Origin: Cantharellus purpuraceus
Lineage: Eukaryota; Basidiomycota; Agaricomycetes; Cantharellales; Hydnaceae
Length of the DNA stretch: 64,000 bases
Direction of reading: 5' to 3'
Assembly (NCBI GenBank): GCA_025174535.1
Contig: JALBUN010000045.1
Span: forward strand, 2,108,001 to 2,172,000
Shown: in pieces, positions 1-15,000 of the stretch
Layout: each line of letters begins with the position of its first letter
Position numbering within the stretch: position 1 is the first letter of the stretch
The notes under the pieces: generated by a model
What the model was told of the DNA's origin: nothing
Seen by the model: the letters and a program-made list of their open reading frames with translations, nothing else
Database searches by the model: none
Program-made: the position numbers and the translations under genes

Positions 1-3415
<3,415 letters not shown>

Positions 3416-3743
3416 GACGAAGAGGTGAAGGAAGGGAACAGAGGAAAAGTGCTAGAAAAAAGTTAAGTGATTGGGAATTTGAGCGTTGTTAAAAGAAGGC
3501 GGTGTCTTTGCTACAGTCACCCACGGGCACCTACATTCGGCCTTTGCCACCCTTCCTCTGCCCTTTGGGGGACCGAATCCGCCGAGGCCTGTAGCTATGC
3601 AGACCCGTGTTCCCTGCATTTAGACATGTACGGTATAGCTTCGTACAGCATCCCTCTTCCAATCCACTTGCAACTTTTTAGACTGCAACTTACTTGGGAC
3701 ACAACGTGCCCGTCTTCTTCCAGCACATCACATCGCACATACC

Positions 3744-4602
3744 ATGCCAGTTTCTCTCAACCTCAATGAGGTCCCGACGTCCATTCTCCAGCATGTTTCC
3801 TCGTGTGTTGTTGCTTTGGATCCGACCGTCCACCACTAGACCTACTTGCACAAGCTCCCTCCCACCTCACAATAACAGTTGTATTTGATGCCCAGCGACG
3901 CAGAGCTCGCTAACCAGGCTTTGACGGAGGAAAGCACGCTTCGCTTTCCTTCATTATCCAGCTCGGATGCTATAACACTGGGTCTCTCTATTCGAAAGCG
4001 ATTCCGCGCTTCCTCCCGTCACGGCAAGGGTAAAGGCATTGTCATTCTTATCGAGACTGTTGGCGGTCACACATTATTTGCTTGCACTGTTGGTGACTTG
4101 GGCGCGGGTATGGGAGACGTCAGCCTCGATTCATGGTGCTGCGTCCGAGGGATGATTAAAGTCGTCAACCGCACTGGCCACTCCAGCTTTTATGTTGAGA
4201 AAGGCATGGCGGCCATCGGTAAATCGCCAGAGACTCTGGGAATCCCATACCCTGAGTTTCGATGCAATGGGGGTGGTGAGCTTTACACTGCTTGATTTTA
4301 TCACGATGATCGTAATAGTCGAACACAGCTTTTCCTATTTGGCTTGAAGTATATCACTTTTCATAACGTTAGCATGGCATTGACGCCGACCATCAGAACG
4401 CACCCTGCTGTCCTATTGCTGTGGTAGCGGTATATGGAGGATCAAGTCAGGAGGATCATCATGTAAGCTCCCGTTCATCCTAGCTGGCACGCTAGACCTC
4501 GTTGACCTGAAACCGTTCTGTCAGTTAGTCGTGTCCACCATCAGAGACTTCTTGGCGAAACTTGCACGAGGAGGTACGACTCCTGGAGAAAGTCAACGAT
4601 AG
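3744..4602 (+). CDS. UPF0303 / YBR137W-like protein (DUF967 family)
   Basis: Small cytosolic protein of the UPF0303 family, related to GlcG/HbpS-type domains. In yeast the homologue YBR137W has been linked to the GET/TRC tail-anchored-protein pathway. Visible family segments are DAITLGLSIRKRFR, GGHTLFACTVGD and TGHSSFYVEKG, then FPIWLE, NAPCCPIAVVAVYGG and the tail VVSTIRDFLAK. The C-terminal part only reads through if a 20-base exon at 4329-4348 is used, followed by exons from 4397 and near 4526, ending at TAG 4600-4602. The start at ATG 3744 needs an intron before 3878 whose donor I could not fix. It is divergent from chitin synthase across about 330 bases of shared upstream DNA. The biochemical role is not evident from sequence. 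Confidence 0.8.
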
Positions 4603-4916
4603 TCTATATGTATATTTCCTTACGCGCTTTCTCCATAATAATCTTTCGTCGTCAGTCTCCATTTTGAGGGGTGTGCCCATAAGATATGCATTACATCCAA
4701 CTTGGCTTGCAAAGTCAGATATCTACTTACATTTCCCCAATTCATGAATCTGCCACAACATCAAACTCAAGGTTGTTGACTCAAAAATACCGATACGGAT
4801 ACGATAGCATATACAGCTAGTTTCCCTTTTCTTCCACAACCTCCTGTGGTCGATTACAAAGCACCATCAGCTGCATGACCCGGCAACTGAATATCCGCCT
4901 GACAAAAATTTCAAAC

Positions 4917-6301
4917 ATGGAATTCTTCAACGACGTTGGAAGTAATCCTTATCGACCTTCCCTTTTCGAATTAATCGCTCAAGAACAACTGCGTGACCTG
5001 TTACAACCTGCTCTAAAATATGTCCTTGCTGTGCGTTCCGTTTCGCTTACTAAAGCCTGTCCGCTGAAGCTCCTTGGCATAGGTATTTGCACAACGGCAT
5101 CCGCGGTACCTCCTTCGCATTGTCAATAGACATGAAGAGTTCTATGCCGCGGTTATGTTTTTCGTCGAGCGGCATTACCTGAAGGTCGAAGGTCTCGACT
5201 CCTCATCCTCACACCATCACGTATTACGGTTTGACATCCCTTATTACAGGAGCATCTTTCGCAGAGAATTTTTATGGGCTAAAGAGACGTAGAAAGCCCT
5301 TGATAGAAACAGAACGAGCCAATGCTGCTGTAGGTGGCATACCTGCCGAGGAACATCTACGTCCGAAAGAAATTTGGAGATCTTTGATATTTCTCGTACG
5401 CTTTTACCTTAATGCCATGAATTATGGCTGACTTTTTCCAGGTTGGTGTGCCATATCTAAAAGCTAAAGCTCATGATTATTATGAGCAATTAGGCGGAGG
5501 GATTGACTCTGGCATTCTTGATGATACACCGGCAAGTGTGCGCCCACCCGTTGGTGAGGCTCAAGTACGTTATCAAAGTAATGTTACTTGTTTCAGGAAT
5601 TGTGCTCACACCAGAGTCAGACAATGGCTCATCGCATCCGAAAACTTTTCAAGACTCTCTATCCTTGGGCCAATGTTGGCTTTGAACTGTGGCTCGTGGC
5701 TTGGAATCTTTCATATTTATTCGATAAGACTCCTTTTTATCGACCATGGCTGTCATGGATAGGTGTTGACATGCGCAGACTAGGGGCTGCAGACCTTGTA
5801 AGCTACTTGCTGTAAGCTTTATATTGTTTCTCAGCTCACGTCTTGCTAACACAGAAAGCTAATGCCCCTGAACAGTACAAGTCTGGGTCGAAAAATCTAA
5901 ACAAGGGGGTGCTTGTGACACTGAGAAAGTGGCTGATCTCTTCGCCCAAGCACCTCCTCAACTCTTTGAAGGTTTTATTACCCATGTGCATCTTCTTCAT
6001 CAAGTTTCTCGAGTGGTGGTACTCTCCTTCTTCCCCTTCTCGTGCACTGTCCGGACCACCCTCGGGACCTGCAATTCCACCACCGCGAATGCTACAGCCA
6101 CATCCCCAGGGCTTACCCGTGGATGATGTCAATTACGGAGAATGCCCCATTTGCAAGAGGGCCATTGTGAATGCCACAGCATTGCCTTCGGGATATGTAT
6201 TCTGTTATCGTTGTGCATACTCGCACGTCGAAAAGCACGGGTATTGTCCTGTAACGTTACTACCAGCACAAATATGGCAAATGAGAAAAGTTATGATCTA
6301 A
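4917..6301 (+). CDS. PEX12: Peroxisome assembly protein 12 (RING peroxin)
   Basis: Integral peroxisomal membrane RING protein. With Pex2 and Pex10 it forms the ubiquitin-ligase channel that recycles the import receptor Pex5. The N-terminus reads MEFFNDVGSNPYRPSLFEL, the usual Pex12 opening, followed by ASFAENFYGLKRRR. Hydrophobic helices occupy the middle exons. The C-terminal exon holds the incomplete Pex12-type RING: CPICKRAIVNATALPSGYVFCYRC, then H and C residues to CPVTLLP near 6140-6290. There are at least five exons. The start is ATG 4917 because the family motif begins there; an upstream ATG at 4875 would add 14 unconserved residues. The gene ends about 210 bases before PHO81. Confidence 0.9.
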
Positions 6302-6509
6302 TCGTCTATGTACATTGGGGCATCCAAGGGCGTAGATGACAATTCAAACAAAAATATACCCAGGTCAGTTTACCATGGCAGTGGACCTGTTGCATTTCGT
6401 ATTACGTAAGTGTCCACCAGACCTGGTCTTGACGCGGACGTCCGGCCCGGCACTTGTCGATAACTCCCATAAACTGATGCATGGATGATCATCCACAAGG
6501 GCATACAGC

Positions 6510-9500
6510 ATGAAGGTGTGTGGCATCCTCGAACGGACTGATACACACTTACACTTGTGTTCCAGTTTGGCAAGCAACTCCAAGCCCAACGCGTACCAGG
6601 TGAGCGTCTACTTCGTCGCGTCTCTGATCAATGTTGATCCCCTTCGTCGCTGGCCAGGATGGTCTAATTATTATCTGGACTACAAGTTCTTGAAAAAGAT
6701 TGTTAGCTCACTATCTAAAAGCAGGCCTGCTTCCGAGGCAGCTGCGTTAGCGATAGGTGTCCGACCGGGAGAATTTTCAAGTCCAGCGTCGTCACACCGT
6801 GAACAACACAGAGCACAGCCGCCGTTATGGCCTTCTTCGGAAATAGCCACGCCCGGGTCACTGACTGCTGAGCATGCCTCCTTGCCACCCTTATCTGCTA
6901 CATCCAACGACGACGAGAGAGGGTCAGCATTCCAAGCTCACAAGGCTGCCTTTTTTTTCAAGCTAGAAAGGGAGCTTGAAAAGGTGCTTCTTTACCTGAT
7001 CCGAAGTCTGGCATGTCCTCATCCGACTCTCGAGTCTACTAGATCAACACCTTTTATTTGCAAAAGGAAGCTGAATTAAAACTCCGGCTCGAAACATTGT
7101 TGTCGAAACGAAAAGCGGCTGCATCAAGATTCCTACCTGACGGTGCAAATGATACACTGGCTGCAAAAGACCACGTGGAGTGGAAAGCGGTTGAGGAAGG
7201 GTTCCGGTTATTGGAACGTGACCTTGGGAAACTTCAGGTAGATTTTAAGCTAAAATATTTATATTGCACACATTCACACTTCTTCTGCAACTTTCAAGCA
7301 ATTCGTGGAAATCAATGCCATAGGCTTTCGAAAAATACTCAAAAAGTGGGATAAGCGATCCAAGTCTACAACCAAGGAATTATATCTCGCTCGACAGGTC
7401 GAAGTACAACCAGTGTTTAATAGACAAGTTCGTACAAGTTGCTGTCCGTTTCGCACAATCTCTGATCGTCTACTCACTATTTAGCTTCTGACAGATCTCT
7501 CGAATACTGTAACTGATTGCCTCGTGGACATCACAAACGTATCCACTGACCATGCATTTGAGGGTCCTGCAGTCACAGACATGATTTTCAGCCATCAGAT
7601 TACCTTGGAACGCACTGCCCATATGAGTGCCTTCAATGACCTCGAGGCTAATTTACGGCAGGCAGTGGCCGTGAGCGACGAAAATGCAGTCTGTGATCTA
7701 GTGCGTCATGCTAGGAACCTCTTGGGCCAGGAAGGAACGCCTACCCTTGTCAATCGGATTTTATGGAAGGCTGCCATCGAAGCACCACCTCCCTTGGCGG
7801 ACATCATCATGTCCTCACCTGATACTCCATTCGATTTTCGTTTCATCGACGATATCAATGGTCGGACCTGTCTGCATGAAGCTGCCATAGCTGGTGTACT
7901 GCGACTGGTGGATTTGTGCCTCTCAAAGGGCGTCGAGGTTGAGCGTGCCGATGTCTATGGTCGCTCAGCACTCCATTACGCATCCATGAACGGTCATGCC
8001 CCCGTTTGTCGCCGTCTCTTGAATGCTGGCGTACCACCCGATGGTCTTGACATGGATAACTACAGCCCGCTCATCCATGCCATCATCAGTGGTAGCGTTG
8101 AGTGTGTCCAAGTTCTTCTATCTGATTCTCGAGTCAACGTAGCTCCTGTTACTGAGACGGCAGATCTTATCCCCCTTTCTCTGGCTTGTCAGTTCGGTCG
8201 AGTTGAGGTTGCACTGCTACTCACACAACATGGCGCAAAGAGTCTTTCGAACAGTAACGGCGAATACCCAATGCACCTGGCGGCTGGCGAAGGACATGCT
8301 GACGTCTGTAGGCTTCTGGTTACTCATGAAGGTTGCGATGTCAGCGACAAGTATAATGAATGGACGCCTTTATTCCATGCCGCTGCCAATGGTCATGAAG
8401 AGTGCCTCAATGTTCTTATCGATGCGGGCTGTAAAGCCTATACTCGAGACGAAACTGGGCGTTTGGCTGTCTTCTACGCTGCTTGGAATGGTCATATGGG
8501 ATGTGTCAGGGCGCTACTTGTGGCCCTCTCTCGTTCTCCTGGGACTACAGACACAGTTATCCGAACTCCAATCTCGATATCCCCACTTTCAGATTTTGAT
8601 CTATCATGCGATGCAGACACTGATCATATACCTACCCTATCACTTCCTCCGCCCATCATTCCGTTTCGCATTTATGGCCATAATTACTTGGACAAGAATA
8701 TTCTTGTGCAGGTAACGTTAGGTCATCCATTGGTGAAAGGAGGATCGGAACCTGACCCAGCCTCTGCAATACAACTGATACCACGGATAGTGGGTACAAC
8801 AACATTTGAATATCCTCAGGCCGCCCCATCATTAAAATTGGTCATGACTTCGTTACGCGACACATCGTCTGCACATCACGCAGTCTCCCTTCCGCTTAAA
8901 CGCAAGGACTCGGTCCAGGTCTTTACCTTCCAATTGCAAAATCTGGCCGACTTGTCTCTTGAATTTTCTGTATACCCAAGCTTTGGCACAAAGACTCTCG
9001 GCCGGGCAGTAGCACTGCCTGCCACTTTTGACAATATAACAACTCGTTCCGGTTATGTTCTCCCAGTGCTGGACCACCGGTTACATGTTATCGGACAAGT
9101 AAGTGTTATTTACGATAACAATGACGTTAATTCATCAAGAACCCAGATCTCTTTTGAAGTTTGTATAATCACGCCGTTTCACGACGTTACTTTGGAGATT
9201 GGAGGCGCTGTAGAGACGTACTGGAAGTCTATGTCGACGCCTGCCACGGGAAAGGCGGCGAGTGCACCGCGGTCTGGTCTCCGCATTGCTGGATCGACAC
9301 ATACATCCCCATCCGTGCATTCATCTCCCCAAGGGGCGCAGACGGGTGGAATGGCGCTATCATCCCTGCGCGGGGATTATGTCCATACTGTCATTCAAGT
9401 GACTCGTGACATGGTGCCGATTGTGTTCACTGGGTGGACTCTACCCTTTAATGGAGCTGTGGATCTCGGCGTTGCGGACGTGACGTTGGCTCAGCTGCTT

Positions 9501-10367
9501 CTAATTGCAGAACGAGAGAGTCTGCTCCTTGACCTACAACGCAACCGACCAACTTCAACACCCGAGTGGGCACGGTCGCTTAGCACTCGCATAATCCCGC
9601 TCCGCGATTTGCTTCAAGTAAGTGAACGGTTGATCGCTCAGGCCATTCGTTCCTCCCTCTGATGTGTACTTGCATCAGGCTTTGCCTCTCGAGTTGGGTC
9701 TCAACATTGAACTGGCGTTTCCCGGTCCAGCGTTGCGTGCCCAGTTTCTCCTGAGCCGCAGTCACGACCTGAATACCTTTGTCGACTCTGTCCTTTCTAC
9801 TGTCTACAGTAGCTTGACGAGACCTGAAGACCGTCGAAGTGTGGTGAGCCAACCACACCGTCGGAAGCTGGTTTTCTCGTCATTCACACCGGATATCTGC
9901 TCTGCTTTGAATTGGAAACAGCCCAATTGTAAGCTTTTTGCTATTTATTTTGTGGGATCGGTCCTCTCATACTGTTTCAGACGCTGTTTTTTTCGCGTCT
10001 GACTGCGGTATTTGGAATGGCCCGTCCGAGACTGATTTTACCTGTTCACTACGAGTCGACCGGTCGGACAGACGATGCGGAAGCGTGGCTGCTGCTGTCG
10101 ATTTTGCAAAGTCCAACAACTTACTCGGTATTCTTGTAAACGCATGCATCTTGGTGTGTGTAGCATTTTAGCATGGCCACGTTTCTGACGATTTGTGTCC
10201 AGACAAAAGTTCCGTCTCTGATGCTAGGCATCAAGGACGCAGGTATTCTTCTGGCGGCGTTTGGCATGCGAGACAAGACGGATACATCAGCACAAGACAT
10301 GGGGGCATTGGATGCGGTGATGCGCAATGGTTTACTGACATTTGTGGATCGTACATCACGAACTTGA
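6510..10367 (+). CDS. PHO81: CDK inhibitor PHO81 (SPX - ankyrin - GDPD-like)
   Basis: Phosphate-starvation sensor that inhibits the Pho80-Pho85 cyclin-CDK (NUC-2 in Neurospora). The start ATG 6510 is followed after one codon pair by an intron. The next exon completes an SPX N-terminus, FGKQLQAQRVPG joined to WSNYYLDYKFLKKI. The SPX domain continues to about 7480 and contains a long low-complexity insert. Ankyrin repeats fill roughly 7850-8520, for example GRTCLHEAAIAG and GRSALHYASMNGH. The C-terminal part (about 9380-10360) resembles glycerophosphodiesterase, but the expected catalytic His/Glu positions are not visible (VTRDMVPIVFTGW). That matches the non-catalytic domain of Pho81 rather than GDE1. 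The stop is TGA 10365-10367. Its partner cyclin PHO80 is encoded at 37.7-39.2 kb. Confidence 0.85.
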
Positions 10368-10612
10368 CCCTAGTTTGGCACAATGTAGCGTAAAACGGCT
10401 GATGTATCTGGTGTAACACTATGAGCATGAATGTATATTGTAGATGCCTGGCCACCAGCTATAAAGCTCACGACGACAGTTGGTGATAGGGACGAGGCTA
10501 AATTAGATGTTTCGTCGGCGTGTGATTAGTTAGTTTCGGTCATTTTTGCGTTTCGGTTACGTGATTTTAGGGACCGTTTCACGTGATACCTACTCGGCGA
10601 GTCAAGACGAAA

Positions 10613-11767
10613 ATGTCGAGTGCCTCAACCTCACATGCACACGTAGCTGCCCTCGAGCAAGGTATAAATAAATATAAAGCTTTCCAGTTAGCGCAGGCTG
10701 CAGGCATGGTAGAAGCGACGCCTCCTCACGTACAGGAACGAAGGGAAGCCACTACTGAAGAGACACGCGGAGCCATTAGAGAAGAATTGCAGCACATCCG
10801 GCCCCGCCCACCCCCAGTACATGATGGGTATGGCTTTCGTCCACCTTCAGGTGTAAGCACTCCACTTCAATCGGCAACGCCATCATCCATACCTGATGTC
10901 AATGGGCTCGGCTGGCCAGGTTCGTCAAATCTGTCTTAGCTTTTACCCGAGACTAATTAAATAGCCCTCCGTACTTCAAGCGAAATCCACGGTCTCCCGT
11001 CTGAACTCCACACCTGCAGAACGCCTCGCTCGTGAGGCAAAGTTGGCTTCTGCAGTCCGGACAATCCTTGAAGGCATTGGCGAGGACCCGGATAGAGATG
11101 GTCTCCTCCGCACCCCTGAACGATATGCGAAAGCACTGCTTTGGATGACTCGAGGCTATGAGGAGCGGTTGTCTGGTATGGTCGTCCTTTACTTAGCTGT
11201 GAGCGGCGCAATTGGCTTACTGGTCGCTGTTATAGATGTTATCAATGACGCAGTGTTTGCTGAAGATCACGACGAACTGGTGATTGTCAAGGACATTGAA
11301 ATTTCCAGCTTGTGTGAACACCATCTTGTTCCATTCACAGGCAAGGTGATTATTGATGTGCTTGACGGTCGCGTCCCTTGATGTAATTAACGCATCTTTC
11401 TCAGGTATCCATTGGCTACATCCCAAATCGTCTTGTGCTCGGCCTTTCCAAGCTAGCACGCATTGCCGAGACGTTTAGTCGTAGACTGCAAGTACAGGAA
11501 CGTCTCACCCGCCAGATCGCATTGACAGTAGAAGAGGCAATCAAACCCAGAGGTGTCGCGGTGGTGATGGAAGCTACGTGAGTATATATCTATCTCACTA
11601 ACAAATCTATTTGGTGATTTATTCCACCCCGTATGTATAGCCATCTTTGCATGACCATGCGAGGTGTGCAAAAACCAGGGGCTGTGACGGTCACATCAAC
11701 AATGTTAGGATGTTTTCGATCGCAGCAGAAAACTAGGGAGGAGTTCTTGACATTGATTAAGAAATGA
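10613..11767 (+). CDS. FOL2: GTP cyclohydrolase I
   Basis: Zinc enzyme converting GTP to 7,8-dihydroneopterin triphosphate, the first step of folate/tetrahydrobiopterin synthesis. From ATG 10613 there is an unconserved N-terminal extension of about 100 residues. The catalytic domain follows, with [19 protein letters not shown], the zinc-binding [13 protein letters not shown] (Cys and His visible), VSIGYIPN and the second metal/active segment [12 protein letters not shown]. The end is at TGA 11765-11767. Four or more introns interrupt it, and an in-frame stop before GYIPN is removed by splicing. The 3' end converges with THO2; the roughly 270 bases between them hold no gene I can see. Confidence 0.9.
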
Positions 11768-12038
11768 CATGTCAAATGACCCGTTCAACCGGGGTATAAG
11801 CAGATTTATTTATTGGATTAACTAACATATTACCATACTCACACATCAGCAGCACTCAATATTACCATCTATACAACTACAGTTCAACACTTTGTAGCAT
11901 CTATTGTTATATAGGAAAAGTTTAATCAACCGGCTTTGCGCAAGTGTTCTTCGCACCGTAAAGCAGGTCTTCCAAGAATTCAATAATACAGAAACAAACT
12001 GTTCAGTCGGTATACTTGTACATTCCCCCCCTCCGTTG

Positions 12039-15000
12039 TCAGTCCTTCCTCCCTATGCGCCCGACTCCTTTATCCCCTTTCGCATCAGGTCTATTCGAAT
12101 CCAGCGATTTTTGCATTGCATCATCAAGAGCATAGCGGGATGTACGATTGATCCTCAATCGCTTCGGTGGTTGGTGAGTTTCCGCACCTCCTTCACCATC
12201 ATCTTTTTCTCTCCCGCGATCTGGAGATTTCAACGTGAGTAACGAAAAAGTAATGGGTTGCCAGCTACCATACCTGAGAACGTCCGCTTCCTCGGATTCT
12301 CATGAACATGAGCCTCATCTCTCGAAAATGTTCCCCCTCTATCACCGTTGAAAGGCACAGGCTCATTTCGAGGTGCACTTCCAGTAAAATGGCCAGGGCG
12401 AGGTGGCTGATCATCACGACTGCGTAAGCCATTTATAGGATAAGTAGAGCCTTCAACACGGTTGCTGGTGCCACCACCGGGATGACTACTTGCTGTAGGC
12501 CCACCATCACGCCCAGACCATGCACGCGCACGGGAGTCCCCTCGCATGGCATTGAAATCGCCTCGGGGAGGTCTGCTAGGTGGATCTGCCATAGCTCGCG
12601 GAGCAGATGGCGGGGCTGAAGCATGTTTACCTCCGACGGATTGCTCAGTAGGACGAGATGTTTCCGAGGACTGGTACAGGGGTGTGGGTCAGCTTCAGAA
12701 GGTTGCGCAAGGTCAACATAGCCTCACTCGTTCTTGGCCTTCAGGTTGATTTCTTCCATCCCCCTGTGAGCCACTATCAACTTCACGGTCCCTCCGTCGA
12801 CGCTCAGATTCTCTCGGACGGTCTCGCTCCCTGTCACTTTTGTGACGGGATCCTCGATCATCCCGGTACGCGGTATCTTTATGCCGAGTACTTCGCTTTG
12901 ACCCTCTGTCCACCTTGATTGTCATAGTTAGCACACACTAGAACTTATCGCTATTCAACGTACATCGTCATCAGGGGCTCTACGTCTCTTCCCTAAATGA
13001 TCTTCACCGTTGCCGCCGGAAAATGACCTGTTACGGGACAGATCAGGTCCAGTGGGTAGATCCTCCGGAAGAGCGTCCCGGCGGGGGTGAGAAGGTGGTT
13101 CACGCGTAACAGTTGCTTCTCGATCCTTGCGAGAGACACTGCCTTCACGAGCCTTATCTTTGTCCCAATCGCGACGGTGGCGATCCCGTTCACGCTCACG
13201 CTCACGTTCACGGTCTCGTTCACGGTCGCGATCGCGATCTGGGTCCCTAATACGATCGATGTCCCGACTGCTGCTGACAGCAGGTCGATCTCTGGGGCTC
13301 CGGTCAACACGCTCCGTATCTATTCCCCCACGCTGAATACGATCCTGACGTGGAGGCAAGGCGCGACTGGTGGTTCTATCAGATCGGTCGACGTCTCCAA
13401 GGCGTTCGCGATTATCGAATTGGGGAACTCGCAAAGGTGGGGACAGACTGCGTCGCCGACTTGGTGGGGTTGGGCCACGGACTGATCCCCTGGAAGGCGG
13501 ACGAGACGAGGGTCTCGAAGCAGGACGTACGTCAGCATTGCGAGATAGCTTGTTTTCAGACCGTTCGTCTCCACGTTGACTGAGGACTTGTTTGGCTGTA
13601 GTTCTCAATTCTTGTGCAGATGGAGTGGAGCTAGGTGCTGAAGGAGGTGGCATGTCTTGTTGCGGAACTGGTCGAGAGTGAGACTCATCAGTGGGTCGCA
13701 AGCCACGCGGCGAGTGTGGAGGCTCTTTCTTAGAAGTCGGTTGCTGAGTGTTCACTGGTAATGGAGAACGGGGCTGAACCTCTTTCGCAGTAGATACGGC
13801 ATCACTTTGTTGTGTTGGTGGTTTCTGAGAGTCTGCTTCAATCTTTGAAACAGCCACGTGGGATGGAGCTGCAGTGGGGCGCAAAGGAAGCGCTTCCGAA
13901 CGTGCAGGTTTAGGAGGAAGTGTGTTCGATTCAGAAGCTGCTGCTTGATTATTGGGGCTAGAAGTCAAAATGGGTTTTGTGTCGGTCTTGTCCTCTGGCT
14001 TAGGTGTCGAAGTTCCGCTTCTATTGTCTGGACGAATGCGTTTAACGACTTCTGGTCGAGGAATACTGTCGTGACAGTAGAATGAGCATAGGTGGTTAAT
14101 CGGCAGAATATGGGCCTAACCTTTCTAGCGCTAATTTCATCGCGGCTGTCTTCTCACCGACGGCAGCATCACTTCCGCCAGGCCTAGTATTAGCTAGCTT
14201 CGCTTCACTAGCAATGGCCTCGCTAGGTGTCCGATTAGGAGCTGTTGTGGGTGGTTGAACAGGGCGTTTGATAGGCGTAGAGCTAACAGGCTGAGTCTTG
14301 TCGTTACTTGCTGCACCAGCTGATGGGGTCGTCCCGATGACGTGGTTCGCTCGAACAGGCGGGCTCTAAGGTGTATGTTTGAGTGAAGATGGCAGCGTGA
14401 AGAGCGGTGGGATACCTTAAAAATACTTACAGGGGCTTGGGGAGCCTCCCAAATCGTTTTCGCCTTCAAAAATCGAGCATGATAGGCACCAGCCAATATC
14501 TTCAAGTCTTCGCGGTGTTCAACCTCAATGCATTTGGCCATTGCTTCTGAGATTGCCTTTCCACTAGCAGAATTGACAGTTGCAACAGGAAAGACAGGCA
14601 AAATTTCTTGCAATATTACAATTGCATTGTGTATATGCATATACTCAGCAGAAGCCAGGCATGCCGAAAGATTCTAAGCGGTGGATCAATCCAATCATAA
14701 AGGAGAAGTTAAAACCACGTACAACAGCAAGCTTCTTATGCCACTTGTTGTGCAGCTGTTTGAATTTCTCCCAGTCGTACAAGTCTTCAGGCGTGAGCGA
14801 TTTCTTTTCGAGCTTGCCACGCTGGAACCCGGGGAGGATGGTCCCACGTTTGTCTCTATTATCTTGAAGATACTGTTTTTCGTCCTTGTGCCAAGTTGAG
14901 AGGTCACGCAAAACACCAAGTAGGAATCGCCCTAGTTGACACAATCAAAAACAGATTGGAAGTTGGCTGATGCCATAAACCTACCATAGCTACGAGCTTC

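Noticed and set aside
3467..3769. Plus-strand 100-codon frame upstream of the UPF0303 gene
   Set aside because: It overlaps the divergent promoter region and the true start at 3744 in another frame; no conserved content.
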